Below, one piece after another: positions 18,167 to 26,441 of a stretch of 64,000 bases of DNA. How positions within the stretch are numbered: the stretch's first letter is position 1; each line of letters begins with the position of its first letter. The notes below the pieces were generated by a model. The model was not told the DNA's origin. It saw only the letters and a list, made by a program, of their open reading frames with translations, and did not search any database. Both the position numbers and the translations under genes were made by a program. Location: NCBI GenBank assembly GCA_016713135.1, contig JADJPR010000020.1, forward strand, positions 611,368-675,367. The letters are read 5' to 3'. This DNA is from Rhodanobacteraceae bacterium (lineage in GTDB: Bacteria; Pseudomonadota; Gammaproteobacteria; Xanthomonadales; SZUA-5).

Positions 18167-19333
18167 ATGCGCCGGTCCGACGTCAGCCATACCCTGCAGC
18201 GCTACCTGGTGAAGTGCGCGGCGCATCCGAACTGCCATGCGCTGGTCGCGCCGCCGACGCCACGGCGCCTTCCCGATGACGAGGCGGTCGCGCACCACCT
18301 GATGCTTGCCATGCAGGCGCTGGAGCGGCTCAGGGTCGCCTCGGGCCTGCTGCCGAATGGCGACATGGTGACCCGCACGCTGGCGCGGCGGGAGGCGGTG
18401 CAGAGCTCGCAGATCGAAGGCACCCGAACCCAGTTGCATGAGTTGCTGGAGTACGAGGCGACACAAGGCCGCGACGGACTGCCGCCGGATGCTGCCGTCA
18501 CCGGGCGCTATGTCCAGGCCCTGGATCTTGGATTGAGCCGGGTACGCTCGTCTGGCGCACGCAGTGCCCTGGATACACGGCTCGTCAAGGACATGCACAC
18601 CGTCCTGATGCAGGAAGCGCCAGCGCACGTGCGCGCCGGCGAGTACCGCGACAGCCAGGTGTGGATCGGCAGCGGCCGCCACGAGGACGCCGTATTCGTC
18701 CCGGCACCGCCGGAACGAATCGCCGGCTGCATGGACGAACTGGAGCAGTCGATGCTGCAGTACGCACCGCGGGAAGATGAGCCCTGGCGCATCCCTGTCG
18801 TGGCGCAGATCGCCATCGCGCATGCGCAGTTCGAGACGATCCATCCCTTCGTCGACGGCAACGGCCGCACCGGTCGGTTGCTGATGCCACTGATCCTGGC
18901 CGCCGAGGGCTACCCGCCGCTGTACATCTCGGGCGGTCTGCTGCGCCATCGCCGCGCCTACTACGACGCCCTGGCCGACGTGCAACTGCACGCCAACTGG
19001 AAGCCGTGGGCAAAACTGCTGTGCCAGTCGGTGGTCGAGGCCAGCGATGGCGCCATCGCCATCGCCCGGGATCTGGACACCCTCCGCCAGGACTGGCTGT
19101 CGCGGCTGGCGGACCTTCGTTCAGACGCGACAGCCAAGCGGCTGCCCGCCTTCCTGCTGGGCCACCCGGTCGTGTCCGTGAAACAGGTCGCCAGCCGCCT
19201 CGGAATCTCCTTTGTCGCGGCCAATCGAGCCATCGAGCAACTGGTGGAGCGAGGCATCCTGGATGAGCCCAGGCAAAGGCGCAACCGCACCTTCCACGCC
19301 ACTGAGGTTCTGTCGCGCCTGCAGAAGGAGTGA
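18167..19333 (+). CDS. Fic family AMP-transferase, class II, with C-terminal winged helix
   Basis: The ATG at 18167 gives 388 residues; a TTG 24 nt upstream is an alternative start. The inhibitory helix motif (S/T)xxxE(G/N) is present as SSQIEG near residue 85. The catalytic loop HPFVDGNGRTGR (about residue 223) is intact, so it should transfer AMP from ATP to a hydroxyl of a target protein once inhibition is relieved. A helix-turn-helix at the C-terminus (VSVKQVASRLGISFVAANRA) suggests DNA binding and autoregulation. It stands alone between a PIN toxin-antitoxin pair and a nuclease-helicase. Confidence 0.92.
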   Translation: MRRSDVSHTLQRYLVKCAAHPNCHALVAPPTPRRLPDDEAVAHHLMLAMQALERLRVASGLLPNGDMVTRTLARREAVQSSQIEGTRTQLHELLEYEATQGRDGLPPDAAVTGRYVQALDLGLSRVRSSGARSALDTRLVKDMHTVLMQEAPAHVRAGEYRDSQVWIGSGRHEDAVFVPAPPERIAGCMDELEQSMLQYAPREDEPWRIPVVAQIAIAHAQFETIHPFVDGNGRTGRLLMPLILAAEGYPPLYISGGLLRHRRAYYDALADVQLHANWKPWAKLLCQSVVEASDGAIAIARDLDTLRQDWLSRLADLRSDATAKRLPAFLLGHPVVSVKQVASRLGISFVAANRAIEQLVERGILDEPRQRRNRTFHATEVLSRLQKE

Positions 19334-19520
19334 ACCCGCGCGCGAAGCTCTACTCGCGTCGTCGACAAGGGCCTGACTGTCGATGGCCATTCTTGCTCCC
19401 TCTGCCTTGTTGGGCGGCGACTGATGTTCTCGTCGAGCACGCGGTGCAGGGCCAGGATCCGCAGCAATCCGAGTGGTTGTCGATCTGCGAGTATCCGCAC
19501 ATCAGCCCTTGGTGCAGCCG

Positions 19521-19640
19521 ATGCCCCCGAGCGCAGCCAACGAAGACCCGCGCTGGTGTCCCTTCTGCAACCCTGAGCCGCAGCGGGTGTTCCTGCGTCT
19601 GCGCCACGTCTACGCGCTTTTCCCGCGCCCCTACTCCAAC
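19521..19640 (+). pseudogene. Truncated HIT-family hydrolase remnant
   Basis: From the ATG at 19521 the frame reads DPRWCPFCNPEPQRVFL and then RLRHVYALF. This matches the zinc-binding CPFC start of HIT-family nucleotide hydrolases that continue with FPVSPGHxL. Here the similarity stops at about 19625, inside the end of the nuclease-helicase gene, and the catalytic HxHxH is missing. I read it as the stump of a gene cut by insertion of the neighbouring module. Confidence 0.4.
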
Positions 19641-21661
19641 ACGGCCACTCCCGTTTCCCCCAGAAACTCATACGTCGCGTCATACAGCCCCGGCCGCCGC
19701 GTCGGGTCGTTCGGGTCGCCCTCGGGCACCACAATCACCATGCCCTGACGCGCGCGTGTCAGCAACACGCGATAGGCGTTTTCGAGGTAACGCTGGCGTG
19801 GGGCTTTGTGGATGCGGTTCCAGCGGGTACCGACGAATTCGCCGTGTTGCCAGCCGGTTTTGCCATGGCGCAGGTCGGCGTCCCAAACGACGCAGGCCCA
19901 ATCCAATTCGAGCCCCTGAACCAGGAACTCGGTGCCGACGTCTTCCAGATGCCAGGACGAACGGACGTCATCTTTGTCGTGCAGGAACCAGTGCACGGGG
20001 TCGACTTTCGGGCGGACGTCGATGGCGTGAGGCTTAAGGCGTTGGGCTTGGGAGGACACGACAATCCCGTAGCGCTCCTGTCCGCGGGAGTGCTCACGCA
20101 GCCATTGCTTCGCGCGCGGCAGGCTGCGGGTGAGGACGATGGGATAGCGGTCAGCGAATTCGCGAAGCACGTCGCGAGCGGCGGCGACTTCACGCTCCAG
20201 CACCAGTCGCACGAATTCGCTGAGGCGTTCGGCGCGGAAGGAGCGCATCGAGGTGGCCAAATGCAGGGCTTCGTGATCGATGATAGTGTGGCTGGCGCGT
20301 AGTTGGGCGATGCCGGCCTCCGCCCGATATTCGCTGCCGTGCAGTTTCGGCGACAGGTGCACTTCCCAGTGGGGGAAACTGCGCAGCAATGCAGCGATCC
20401 ACTCGCTCACACCAGCCTCGCCGGTGTTGATTTCCTGACCGCCGCCGACCAGACAGATAACCACCGCCCAATCCGGGTGGCGGTCGAGGCAAGAGATCAG
20501 GAACTCCGGTTCAGATTGGTCGAAATCCGGCTGGTTCTTCTTGCGGCGCATGAAGAAGCTGGTTTGCGCGCGATCCCAGGCGCGCTGGGCTTCGTCGAAC
20601 AGGGTCACGTGATCAACCGGCGGCTGGTTCGGGTCGATCAGGCACTCGTCGCGAAAGTGGTGCACGTTCTGGATGAATGCGCTCACCAATCGCCGCGCTT
20701 CGCCCTTGGTGATCTTGCGGCCTTGCGCCAGCTCGCGCTGGATGTGATCGCGCGCCAGGGCTTCGCGCAGCACGGCGACCAGCGGGCCATTACCGGACAG
20801 AAACACGCTGTGCAGGGCGTTCTTGTCGCGGTGCTTGGTGGCGACATTAAGACCGACCAGCGTCTTGCCGGCGCCCGGCACGCCGGTGACGAAGCAAATC
20901 GCCTTGCGTCCCTTGCCGCGCGCGTCGCGAATGATGCGATCGATCACCGCCGAGGTGCGCGTCAGGTTCACCGCGCCGGCGTCGCTGCGGGAGATATCCT
21001 CTACGGAATGCCCGGCGTACAGCGCACGCGCTGCTTCAATGATCGTCGGCGTCGGCTGGTAGCGCCCGCGCTCCCAGGCATCGGGATCGAGCATCGGGCC
21101 GTTGAGCAGTTCGAGCACATTCTCGATGACCGCGCGGATCTGCGTGGCGCCGACGCACACTGGCTCCGGCATCAGCGGGTCGTTGGCGCGCAGGGCTACG
21201 CCGAGGATCACCGGCTTGGCCTTGGTGGCGACCAGCATCGGAGCGATTGGAACGCTGTGACTGGTCTCGTGGAAGTTGCGCAGATCGAGCGCGTAGTCCC
21301 AAACCTGATCGATGGCGGCGCGATTGAACGTGGCCTCGCCAACCTTGAACTCGATGACGAAGACCACGTGATCGAGCACCAGCAGCACATCGATCCACTT
21401 GCCCAGGCGCGGGATCGCGTACTCGAAGTAGATCCGGCCGCGTCCTTCCAGGCCTCGCAGCGCAGCGTGCAGAAGGTCAACTTGCTCGGTCCAGGCGCCT
21501 CGTTGTTCGAGCGTGAGCTGGAATCCGGTCGCACCGGCGAGGAGGCCGAGGACGGACTCAGGCGGGCACGCCAGAAAATGTGTGAGGTCGTCGGCGTAGA
21601 GGCTGCGCTGGCGGCGGTAATGGCCGCGGGTGTCAGCGATGCCGGCGCCGGGCTCGGTCAT
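19631..21661 (-). CDS. PD-(D/E)XK nuclease fused to DUF2075-type SF1 helicase
   Basis: A 676-residue protein. Residues 80-125 carry a PD-(D/E)XK nuclease signature: E80, then KWIDVLL (D91) and VIEFKVG (E104, K106), as in Mrr/Holliday-resolvase-like nucleases. A superfamily 1 helicase of the DUF2075/Schlafen-helicase type follows, with Walker A GVPGAGKT (260-267), Walker B LFDEAQ (354-359) and late motif VLLTRARQGMVIVVP near 645. The nuclease-helicase combination in one chain, inside a toxin-antitoxin-rich block bounded by repeats, points to anti-phage or anti-plasmid defence. That role is inferred. Confidence 0.85.
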   Translation of the reverse strand: MTEPGAGIADTRGHYRRQRSLYADDLTHFLACPPESVLGLLAGATGFQLTLEQRGAWTEQVDLLHAALRGLEGRGRIYFEYAIPRLGKWIDVLLVLDHVVFVIEFKVGEATFNRAAIDQVWDYALDLRNFHETSHSVPIAPMLVATKAKPVILGVALRANDPLMPEPVCVGATQIRAVIENVLELLNGPMLDPDAWERGRYQPTPTIIEAARALYAGHSVEDISRSDAGAVNLTRTSAVIDRIIRDARGKGRKAICFVTGVPGAGKTLVGLNVATKHRDKNALHSVFLSGNGPLVAVLREALARDHIQRELAQGRKITKGEARRLVSAFIQNVHHFRDECLIDPNQPPVDHVTLFDEAQRAWDRAQTSFFMRRKKNQPDFDQSEPEFLISCLDRHPDWAVVICLVGGGQEINTGEAGVSEWIAALLRSFPHWEVHLSPKLHGSEYRAEAGIAQLRASHTIIDHEALHLATSMRSFRAERLSEFVRLVLEREVAAARDVLREFADRYPIVLTRSLPRAKQWLREHSRGQERYGIVVSSQAQRLKPHAIDVRPKVDPVHWFLHDKDDVRSSWHLEDVGTEFLVQGLELDWACVVWDADLRHGKTGWQHGEFVGTRWNRIHKAPRQRYLENAYRVLLTRARQGMVIVVPEGDPNDPTRRPGLYDATYEFLGETGVAVLE

Positions 21662-22099
21662 GGTTTATGGGCTGCTGGCGCGGATGGGCACATGGATTGG
21701 CGGCCCGCGTTCAATGAGAGGTGATGCCCGGAAGATACGCCCAGCCTGGATGGGTCGGGGATTTCGGGAACAGGGCATAGAGATCGCGGAGTGAACCCGC
21801 TCCCAGGGGAGCTCTGCGCCGGAACCCTCAACCGTGCGCACTGGTCGCGCTTTCAGGCGTTCCGGGAGAGTCGGTTGGAACCGAGAGTGGTGGGCAGAGC
21901 CCCCCACGGCGCAAACAGTGAGGGCTGGGCTGGTGAGAACAGATGCGGGCGTTATCCGGCGATCATCGAAAAGCACTTGCAGAAAGCTTTTGCATGTGAG
22001 GACTGCTACTCTTTGATTCGCATCGCGGCAAAATGGCGGCCACTGCAGATCCCAGCCGCACGCTCGTCGTGGCAGCACCCTCGATCCGAGACTCCGCGG
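21662..22099. other. Gene-free spacer between defence modules
   Basis: No supported gene. It contains copy 3 of the border repeat (21889-21948). Downstream of it lies 150 bp without motif, up to the end of the acetyltransferase toxin gene. It must also hold the promoter of the nuclease-helicase gene at its left end, which I could not identify. Confidence 0.5.
21889..21948 (+). repeat. 60-bp module-border direct repeat, copy 3
   Basis: Matches 16644-16703 at 56 of 60 positions, same orientation. It separates the nuclease-helicase gene from the GNAT/DUF1778 pair. Confidence 0.8.
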
Positions 22100-22621
22100 T
22101 TATTGGGGCTGAACCGCACGCATGGCGCGAAGACCGGTTTCGAGTGGCAGATACAGCGTCATGGGGCGGTCGATGATCGAAAGAAATCCGTGGCGAACAT
22201 AGAAATCTCGCGCCCTGGCATCGGCTGCATCGACCACCATCGCAAAAACGCCACTTTGCTGGCCAACAAGCACAGTTCGCTTGAGGGCATCCATCAGCAG
22301 CCAGGTTCCAAAGCGCTTGCCGCGTTCGCGCATGTCCACTGCGAGTCGGCCTAGCAGCACGGCAGGGATGGGATGTCGGGGTAGTGCATTCCCAACGTCG
22401 TCACTCAGCAGTTCGCGGTCGATCTGGCAATTGCTAAGGCTGTAGTAGCCCAGAATGCGCCTGGGATCAGCCTCGGAAACCAGCACGAAAGTGCGCGAGA
22501 TCCGCTGGGATTGATGTTTGGCAGCTTTGGTGCGCAGGAACTCGTCGAGATCCGGATTTCCGCACTTGAAGCCGGCCCGATCGTGCGCGGACTTGTCGAG
22601 CGCGCAAACGATCAGCGCCAC
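22100..22621 (-). CDS. GNAT acetyltransferase toxin (TacT/AtaT-like)
   Basis: A 173-residue GNAT protein. The start (FKCGNPDLDEFLRTKAAKHQ) and the acetyl-CoA site RGKRFGTWLLMDAL (an R/QxxGxG/A-like loop) match toxins that acetylate aminoacyl-tRNA and halt translation. FYVRHGF is the conserved late motif with the catalytic Tyr. The ATG lies inside the end of the DUF1778 antitoxin gene (10-nt overlap). This coupling and pairing is the standard TacA-TacT layout. Confidence 0.9.
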   Translation of the reverse strand: MALIVCALDKSAHDRAGFKCGNPDLDEFLRTKAAKHQSQRISRTFVLVSEADPRRILGYYSLSNCQIDRELLSDDVGNALPRHPIPAVLLGRLAVDMRERGKRFGTWLLMDALKRTVLVGQQSGVFAMVVDAADARARDFYVRHGFLSIIDRPMTLYLPLETGLRAMRAVQPQ

Positions 22622-22896
22622 TGGATGCCAGCGGCTTCGTAGTCGCGCATGGCCAGGATCAACGCAGCGGTCGGTTGCGGTGGATTTGCAAGCGCGTCGA
22701 GCACGTCCTGGTATGCCTTCGACGTGACCGCCAACTGCTCGGCCTCAGCAATCACCTTGCGCGCGCGCTCAAGAGCTGGCGCCAGAACAAACTGGCTCAC
22801 CTTGACCCCTTCCAACCTCGCAGCACGAGCCAGCACCCGCTTCTCGTCGGGCGGCAGTCGGATATCCAGGCGATCTGTCGCTGCGCTCATCAGCAT
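22612..22896 (-). CDS. DUF1778 ribbon-helix-helix antitoxin (TacA-like)
   Basis: From the ATG at 22894-22896 the protein is 94 residues (MLMSAATDRLDIRLPPDEKR); the Met two codons later is an equally good start. The open frame reaches further upstream to 22962, but that part is Cys-rich, crosses the promoter and is not protein-like for this family. The N-terminal ribbon-helix-helix binds DNA, and the C-terminal half neutralises the GNAT toxin. A perfect palindrome overlaps its promoter. Confidence 0.88.
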   Translation of the reverse strand: MLMSAATDRLDIRLPPDEKRVLARAARLEGVKVSQFVLAPALERARKVIAEAEQLAVTSKAYQDVLDALANPPQPTAALILAMRDYEAAGIQWR

Positions 22897-22910
22897 GCTC
22901 GGAGTGTTGT

Positions 22911-22945
22911 CCGTACATTGTACGGGAAAAGGACACCTGCAACAA
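22911..22945 (-). promoter_or_regulatory. Promoter and palindromic operator of the GNAT/DUF1778 operon
   Basis: On the minus strand, TTGTTG (22940-22945) and TACAAT (22917-22922) are spaced by 17 nt. The -10 element is embedded in a perfect 7-bp inverted repeat, CCGTACA-T-TGTACGG (22911-22925). Binding of the antitoxin here would block the promoter, giving autoregulation. It lies 15 nt before the first ATG. Confidence 0.7.
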
Positions 22946-23114
22946 CAGTTGTGGCTGGACACGGCCGAAGCCGGTTGGCGAAGGTGGAGGGCGCCGCTAC
23001 GAACTGACAGGTCAAGGGTGAATCCGCCTGCTCTAGCGCAAGAAATGTCAGTTCAATCCGGCATGGAATGGCCTAACCTATTGATTTTGAGAGACGTTTC
23101 GCAATGGGGAATTG

Positions 23115-25550
23115 TCAGTTGGTGAACTGAGAATGTGTTGGTCCCGGCAGATCGGAGGAGCGCCCAACCCCTCGGACGAGCCTCGCCGAGGCTTCGTCGC
23201 GATCAGAATCAGCAGCAATTCGATACCCCATCGCCCGATAGCCGCGCTGTCGCTTGTCCCACATGCGCAGCAACGCCGGGTGACCGGTGTCGACGAGATC
23301 GACGATCCGCACGTCGGCCTTGGTCGCATGCTCGCGATGCAGGCGCCCGGCGTATTGAGCGAGCGTTCCCTTCCACGAAATCGGCATGGCCAGCACCAGT
23401 GTATCCAACGACGGGTGATCGAAACCCTCGCCGACGAGTTTCCCGGTAGCCAGCAGGATGCGCGGTGCATCAGGCGGTAGCGCATCCATTCCCTCAATCA
23501 GACCGGCACGCTGCTTCTGGGACATGCGGCCGTGCAGGACAAAGAGCCTGGTCACGGTCCCGTTCAGCGCTGTCTCGATGGCGGCAAGGTGTTCGGTGCG
23601 TTCGGTCAGCACAAGGACCTTTCGACCCTCCATGAAGGCGGCGCGAATCTCAGCCGCCACAACCCGGGTGCGATCAGAATCGTTGGCCAGGTGTCGGAAC
23701 ACCTCCTGGATTCCCGACTCCAACGGCAAGTCGATTCGCTCGTGGCGCAGCAGTGGCCGCACTTCCAGGTCACTCGGCGCGCCGACAGCCTTCGCGACGA
23801 CATGCCGAATCGGCCCGCACTGCATGAAGATGATCGGCTGCTGCCCATCGCGCCGAATCGGCGTCGCAGTCAGACCCAATACGAACCTGGCTTTGACGCG
23901 CTTGAGAACGGCTTCGAAGGATGCCGCGCCGACGTGATGGCACTCATCGATGATCACGTGCCCGTAGCTCTCAACCAGCGCGTCAATCTCCCCTTTGCGC
24001 GAGAGCGACTGCATGACCGCGATGTCGATCTTGCCGGTGGGTTTGGCCTTGCCGCCGCCGATAGTGCCGATGACGTCCTTGCCGACGCCGAGAAATGCCC
24101 GAAGTCGTTCCTGCCATTGCTTGAGCAACTCGGTGCGGTGCACCAACACCAGCGTGTTCACGCCACGCCTCGCGATCAAGGCAGCGGCCGTCACCGTCTT
24201 GCCGAACGCGGTCGGCGCGCAAAGCACGCCGAAATCGCTGTGAAGCATCGCGGTTACAGCCGCCTCCTGATCGAGACGAAGCGTGCCCATGAAGCTGGCA
24301 GTCAGTCGGTCGCCAACATGGCGTACATCCTCAATCTCGCAGCGGATACTGTTGCTCTTGAGCAGCGCAATGGCGGGTTCGAGACAACCCCTGGGCAACG
24401 CGATGTGCTGCGGAAAATTCTCGGCGCTGCCGATGACACGGGGCTTGTCCCACACTGAAAGGCGCATCGCCTGTGCCTTGTAGAACTCCGGGTTCTGGAA
24501 CGCGGCCAGACGGATCAGGCGGTTTGCGAGCGACTGCGGTAGTTGCGCCTTCTCGAAGTAGACAAGGTTTGCGAGCGTGACGTTGAGCGCAGATGGCATT
24601 GGTCCGCTCAGCTTCTGCGCCAACGATTCGCTCCGCTGCCAAGGCTTTGCCAGGTCCTCTTCGTCGATGAACGACACGTCCAGCGGATGCACTCCGCCGG
24701 TCGCTCGAAGGATCGTGGGCTCGATATCGTTGGGCGCCATCGGGCGGATGGATGCGAGAAAGGCCCATTGGTCCGGGAACGGATGCAGATTCGCGTCGAC
24801 GAACACGCTGCGCCCCTGGTCGCGCGGCTTTTTCTGCAGCGGCAATGCGATCAGATTCCCGAAGCCACCCTTCGGCATCGTGTCCTGGTTGGGGAACAGT
24901 CGGTCGTAAGAGCCCAGTTTCAGCTGCCGGGTTCGCGCGCACGTATGACTGATGAGCGCGGCACCCAGGCGCCGCGCATCACGCGCTGCAACCCGGCCGG
25001 CGAAGAACACCCAAGCGTGCGCGCCTTCGCCTGACCTTGAAATCTCGAGTGCAACCGGCACACCGAGCTCTCGGCAGGACTGAACGAAGGCGCCAGCATC
25101 CTCCCGCCATTCGGCGTCATCGAAATCCGCGGCGAGAAAGTGACAACTGTCGTCCTCCAGCAACGGATAGACGCCGATCGTCTGGTCGCCAGCGAGATGG
25201 GCATAGATCACCGCATCAGTCAGTGGCGAGAGTTTGCGGTGACCGCAATCCGCGCACTTGATGCGGGGTTTCTCGCAGATGCCTGGTCGCCACTCGTTGG
25301 CGCATGCCGGCGCATAGCCTGACTTCCCGGTCGCCTTGCTCTCCCAGCGCACCGCATAGACGTCGTCGCGTCCGCGAAACAACCGACGAAACAGCACCAA
25401 CTTCTCGGCGGTCGACAGGCGCTGACCTTCCGGCTCAGCTTGGACTTGCGGTGCAGATGCAGGGGGAAGCCGCCACTCGACTCCGTTGGCCTCGAGCAGG
25501 GAGACAAGGCGCGCGTTCTCCGCTCGAAGTCTCTCCAGTTCGTCGCCCAT
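23115..25550 (-). CDS. TOTE-type archaeo-eukaryotic primase fused to SF2 helicase
   Basis: The ATG at 25548-25550 gives 811 residues; the open frame continues upstream without protein-like sequence. A coiled coil (residues 3-22) is followed by a Cys cluster (C92, C99, C102). The primase domain comes next, with the metal-binding DxD in LAADFDDAEW (D142, D144) and SRSGEGAHAWVFF (171-183). The SF2 helicase has Walker A APTAFGKT (445-452), DECHH (535-539), LGLTATPIRRDG and a motif VI-like YAGRLHR. Primase-helicase proteins of this build belong to TOTE conflict systems, proposed to act against invading nucleic acid. A third nuclease component is not adjacent, although a PD-(D/E)XK-helicase lies 1.5 kb away. 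Confidence 0.85.
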   Translation of the reverse strand: MGDELERLRAENARLVSLLEANGVEWRLPPASAPQVQAEPEGQRLSTAEKLVLFRRLFRGRDDVYAVRWESKATGKSGYAPACANEWRPGICEKPRIKCADCGHRKLSPLTDAVIYAHLAGDQTIGVYPLLEDDSCHFLAADFDDAEWREDAGAFVQSCRELGVPVALEISRSGEGAHAWVFFAGRVAARDARRLGAALISHTCARTRQLKLGSYDRLFPNQDTMPKGGFGNLIALPLQKKPRDQGRSVFVDANLHPFPDQWAFLASIRPMAPNDIEPTILRATGGVHPLDVSFIDEEDLAKPWQRSESLAQKLSGPMPSALNVTLANLVYFEKAQLPQSLANRLIRLAAFQNPEFYKAQAMRLSVWDKPRVIGSAENFPQHIALPRGCLEPAIALLKSNSIRCEIEDVRHVGDRLTASFMGTLRLDQEAAVTAMLHSDFGVLCAPTAFGKTVTAAALIARRGVNTLVLVHRTELLKQWQERLRAFLGVGKDVIGTIGGGKAKPTGKIDIAVMQSLSRKGEIDALVESYGHVIIDECHHVGAASFEAVLKRVKARFVLGLTATPIRRDGQQPIIFMQCGPIRHVVAKAVGAPSDLEVRPLLRHERIDLPLESGIQEVFRHLANDSDRTRVVAAEIRAAFMEGRKVLVLTERTEHLAAIETALNGTVTRLFVLHGRMSQKQRAGLIEGMDALPPDAPRILLATGKLVGEGFDHPSLDTLVLAMPISWKGTLAQYAGRLHREHATKADVRIVDLVDTGHPALLRMWDKRQRGYRAMGYRIAADSDRDEASARLVRGVGRSSDLPGPTHSQFTN

Positions 25551-25989
25551 GACCCGACAAATCCAGCTTCTGCATGACCCCCGTATCGGCCGCCGCGCGA
25601 AGCTGTCGAGCGGAGACCAGCATGGTGGTAGACGCTGTGTGGCTTGTTGCGGGTTCCAGGCCGCGAATGCGTACTTGCGGCAGCTCGGGTGGGTCGCGCC
25701 GAGCAATCTACAGTCCACGCAAGACGAAGGAGGTCATTGCAGGCAAACGAGAGATGGTGGTGCAACCGTTCCTCGCAGCAAACCTCACAGTTTAGGCCCG
25801 TGATAACAGATGCGGGTCGGTGCGGATTCCGCAGTTCCCCGTGATCATCGCCCCGTCGGTCGAGGTGATCCGCCGCGCCCCGTATCGATGATTTCGTCAG
25901 GTTCGCCAAGCCCACGGCGAGAACTGACACTGCTACCGGCACGCGTAATCAGTTGAAACTTTCCATGTCCAGTTGCAGTCTACTGCCCA
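25551..25989. other. Gene-free right border of the defence block
   Basis: No supported gene. It includes the degenerate fourth copy of the border repeat (25796-25817) and the leader of copL. Base composition is more AT-rich near 25940-25980 (TTGAAACTTTCCATGTCC), where a copL promoter could lie. Confidence 0.45.
25796..25817 (+). repeat. Module-border repeat, degenerate copy 4
   Basis: GCCCGTGATAACAGATGCGG plus GT matches GCTGGTGAGAACAGATGCGG plus GT of copy 2 at 19 of 22 bases. It lies between the TOTE gene and the metal-resistance island. Confidence 0.6.
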
Positions 25990-26337
25990 ATGCGCCGGAC
26001 CCTACTCCAGCTTCTGCTCTCGCTAACGCTCATCGTGAACAGCGTTTGGGCGCCGTGGGCGATGGCTGGGATGGCGCACGGCGATCATGGAACTCATTCG
26101 ATGGGCGACCATCATCACCCCGACGGAAGCGACGCTCCGTCGGAGCCTGCTTCGCCAGACGATGGAAGTTGTTGCGATGGCGCATCCTGCCAATGCGGCT
26201 GTGTACTTCCTCCAGCGTTGTCTTTGCAGGCAACTTGCATGTCGGTAGTTGAGCCGATCCGCACCGCGCATTCGCGGTTGATTGCGCACATCGTTTTGCA
26301 TCGCGACTCTCCTCCGCTACGCCCACCCGCGGCCTGA
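25990..26337 (+). CDS. copL: CopL-family periplasmic metal-binding protein
   Basis: A 115-residue protein with a signal peptide (MRRTLLQLLLSLTLIVNSVW). The mature part has a His-rich stretch (HGDHGTHSMGDHHH) and a Cys cluster CCDGASCQCGC near residue 70. This is the layout of Xanthomonas CopL, which precedes copAB and is needed for copper-induced expression. It opens the copper operon and probably binds Cu in the periplasm. The role in regulation is inferred from the family. Confidence 0.8.
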   Translation: MRRTLLQLLLSLTLIVNSVWAPWAMAGMAHGDHGTHSMGDHHHPDGSDAPSEPASPDDGSCCDGASCQCGCVLPPALSLQATCMSVVEPIRTAHSRLIAHIVLHRDSPPLRPPAA

Positions 26338-26441
26338 ACGCGTAACGACTGTCCGTGTGGGCGCCATCCGGCGCTCGCACGCCCGTTGCCGCGTCTGCGC
26401 GTCCGTTCAGGACAGCGCCTGTCGCCTGTGAGGTTGAGTCT

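Noticed and set aside
22897..22962. Longer N-terminus for the DUF1778 antitoxin
   Set aside because: It would translate through the promoter and operator and adds a Cys-rich stretch foreign to the family.
25551..25718. Extra 56 residues at the N-terminus of the TOTE protein
   Set aside because: The added segment is Arg/Pro/Cys-rich and not protein-like; the ATG at 25548-25550 opens a clean coiled coil.
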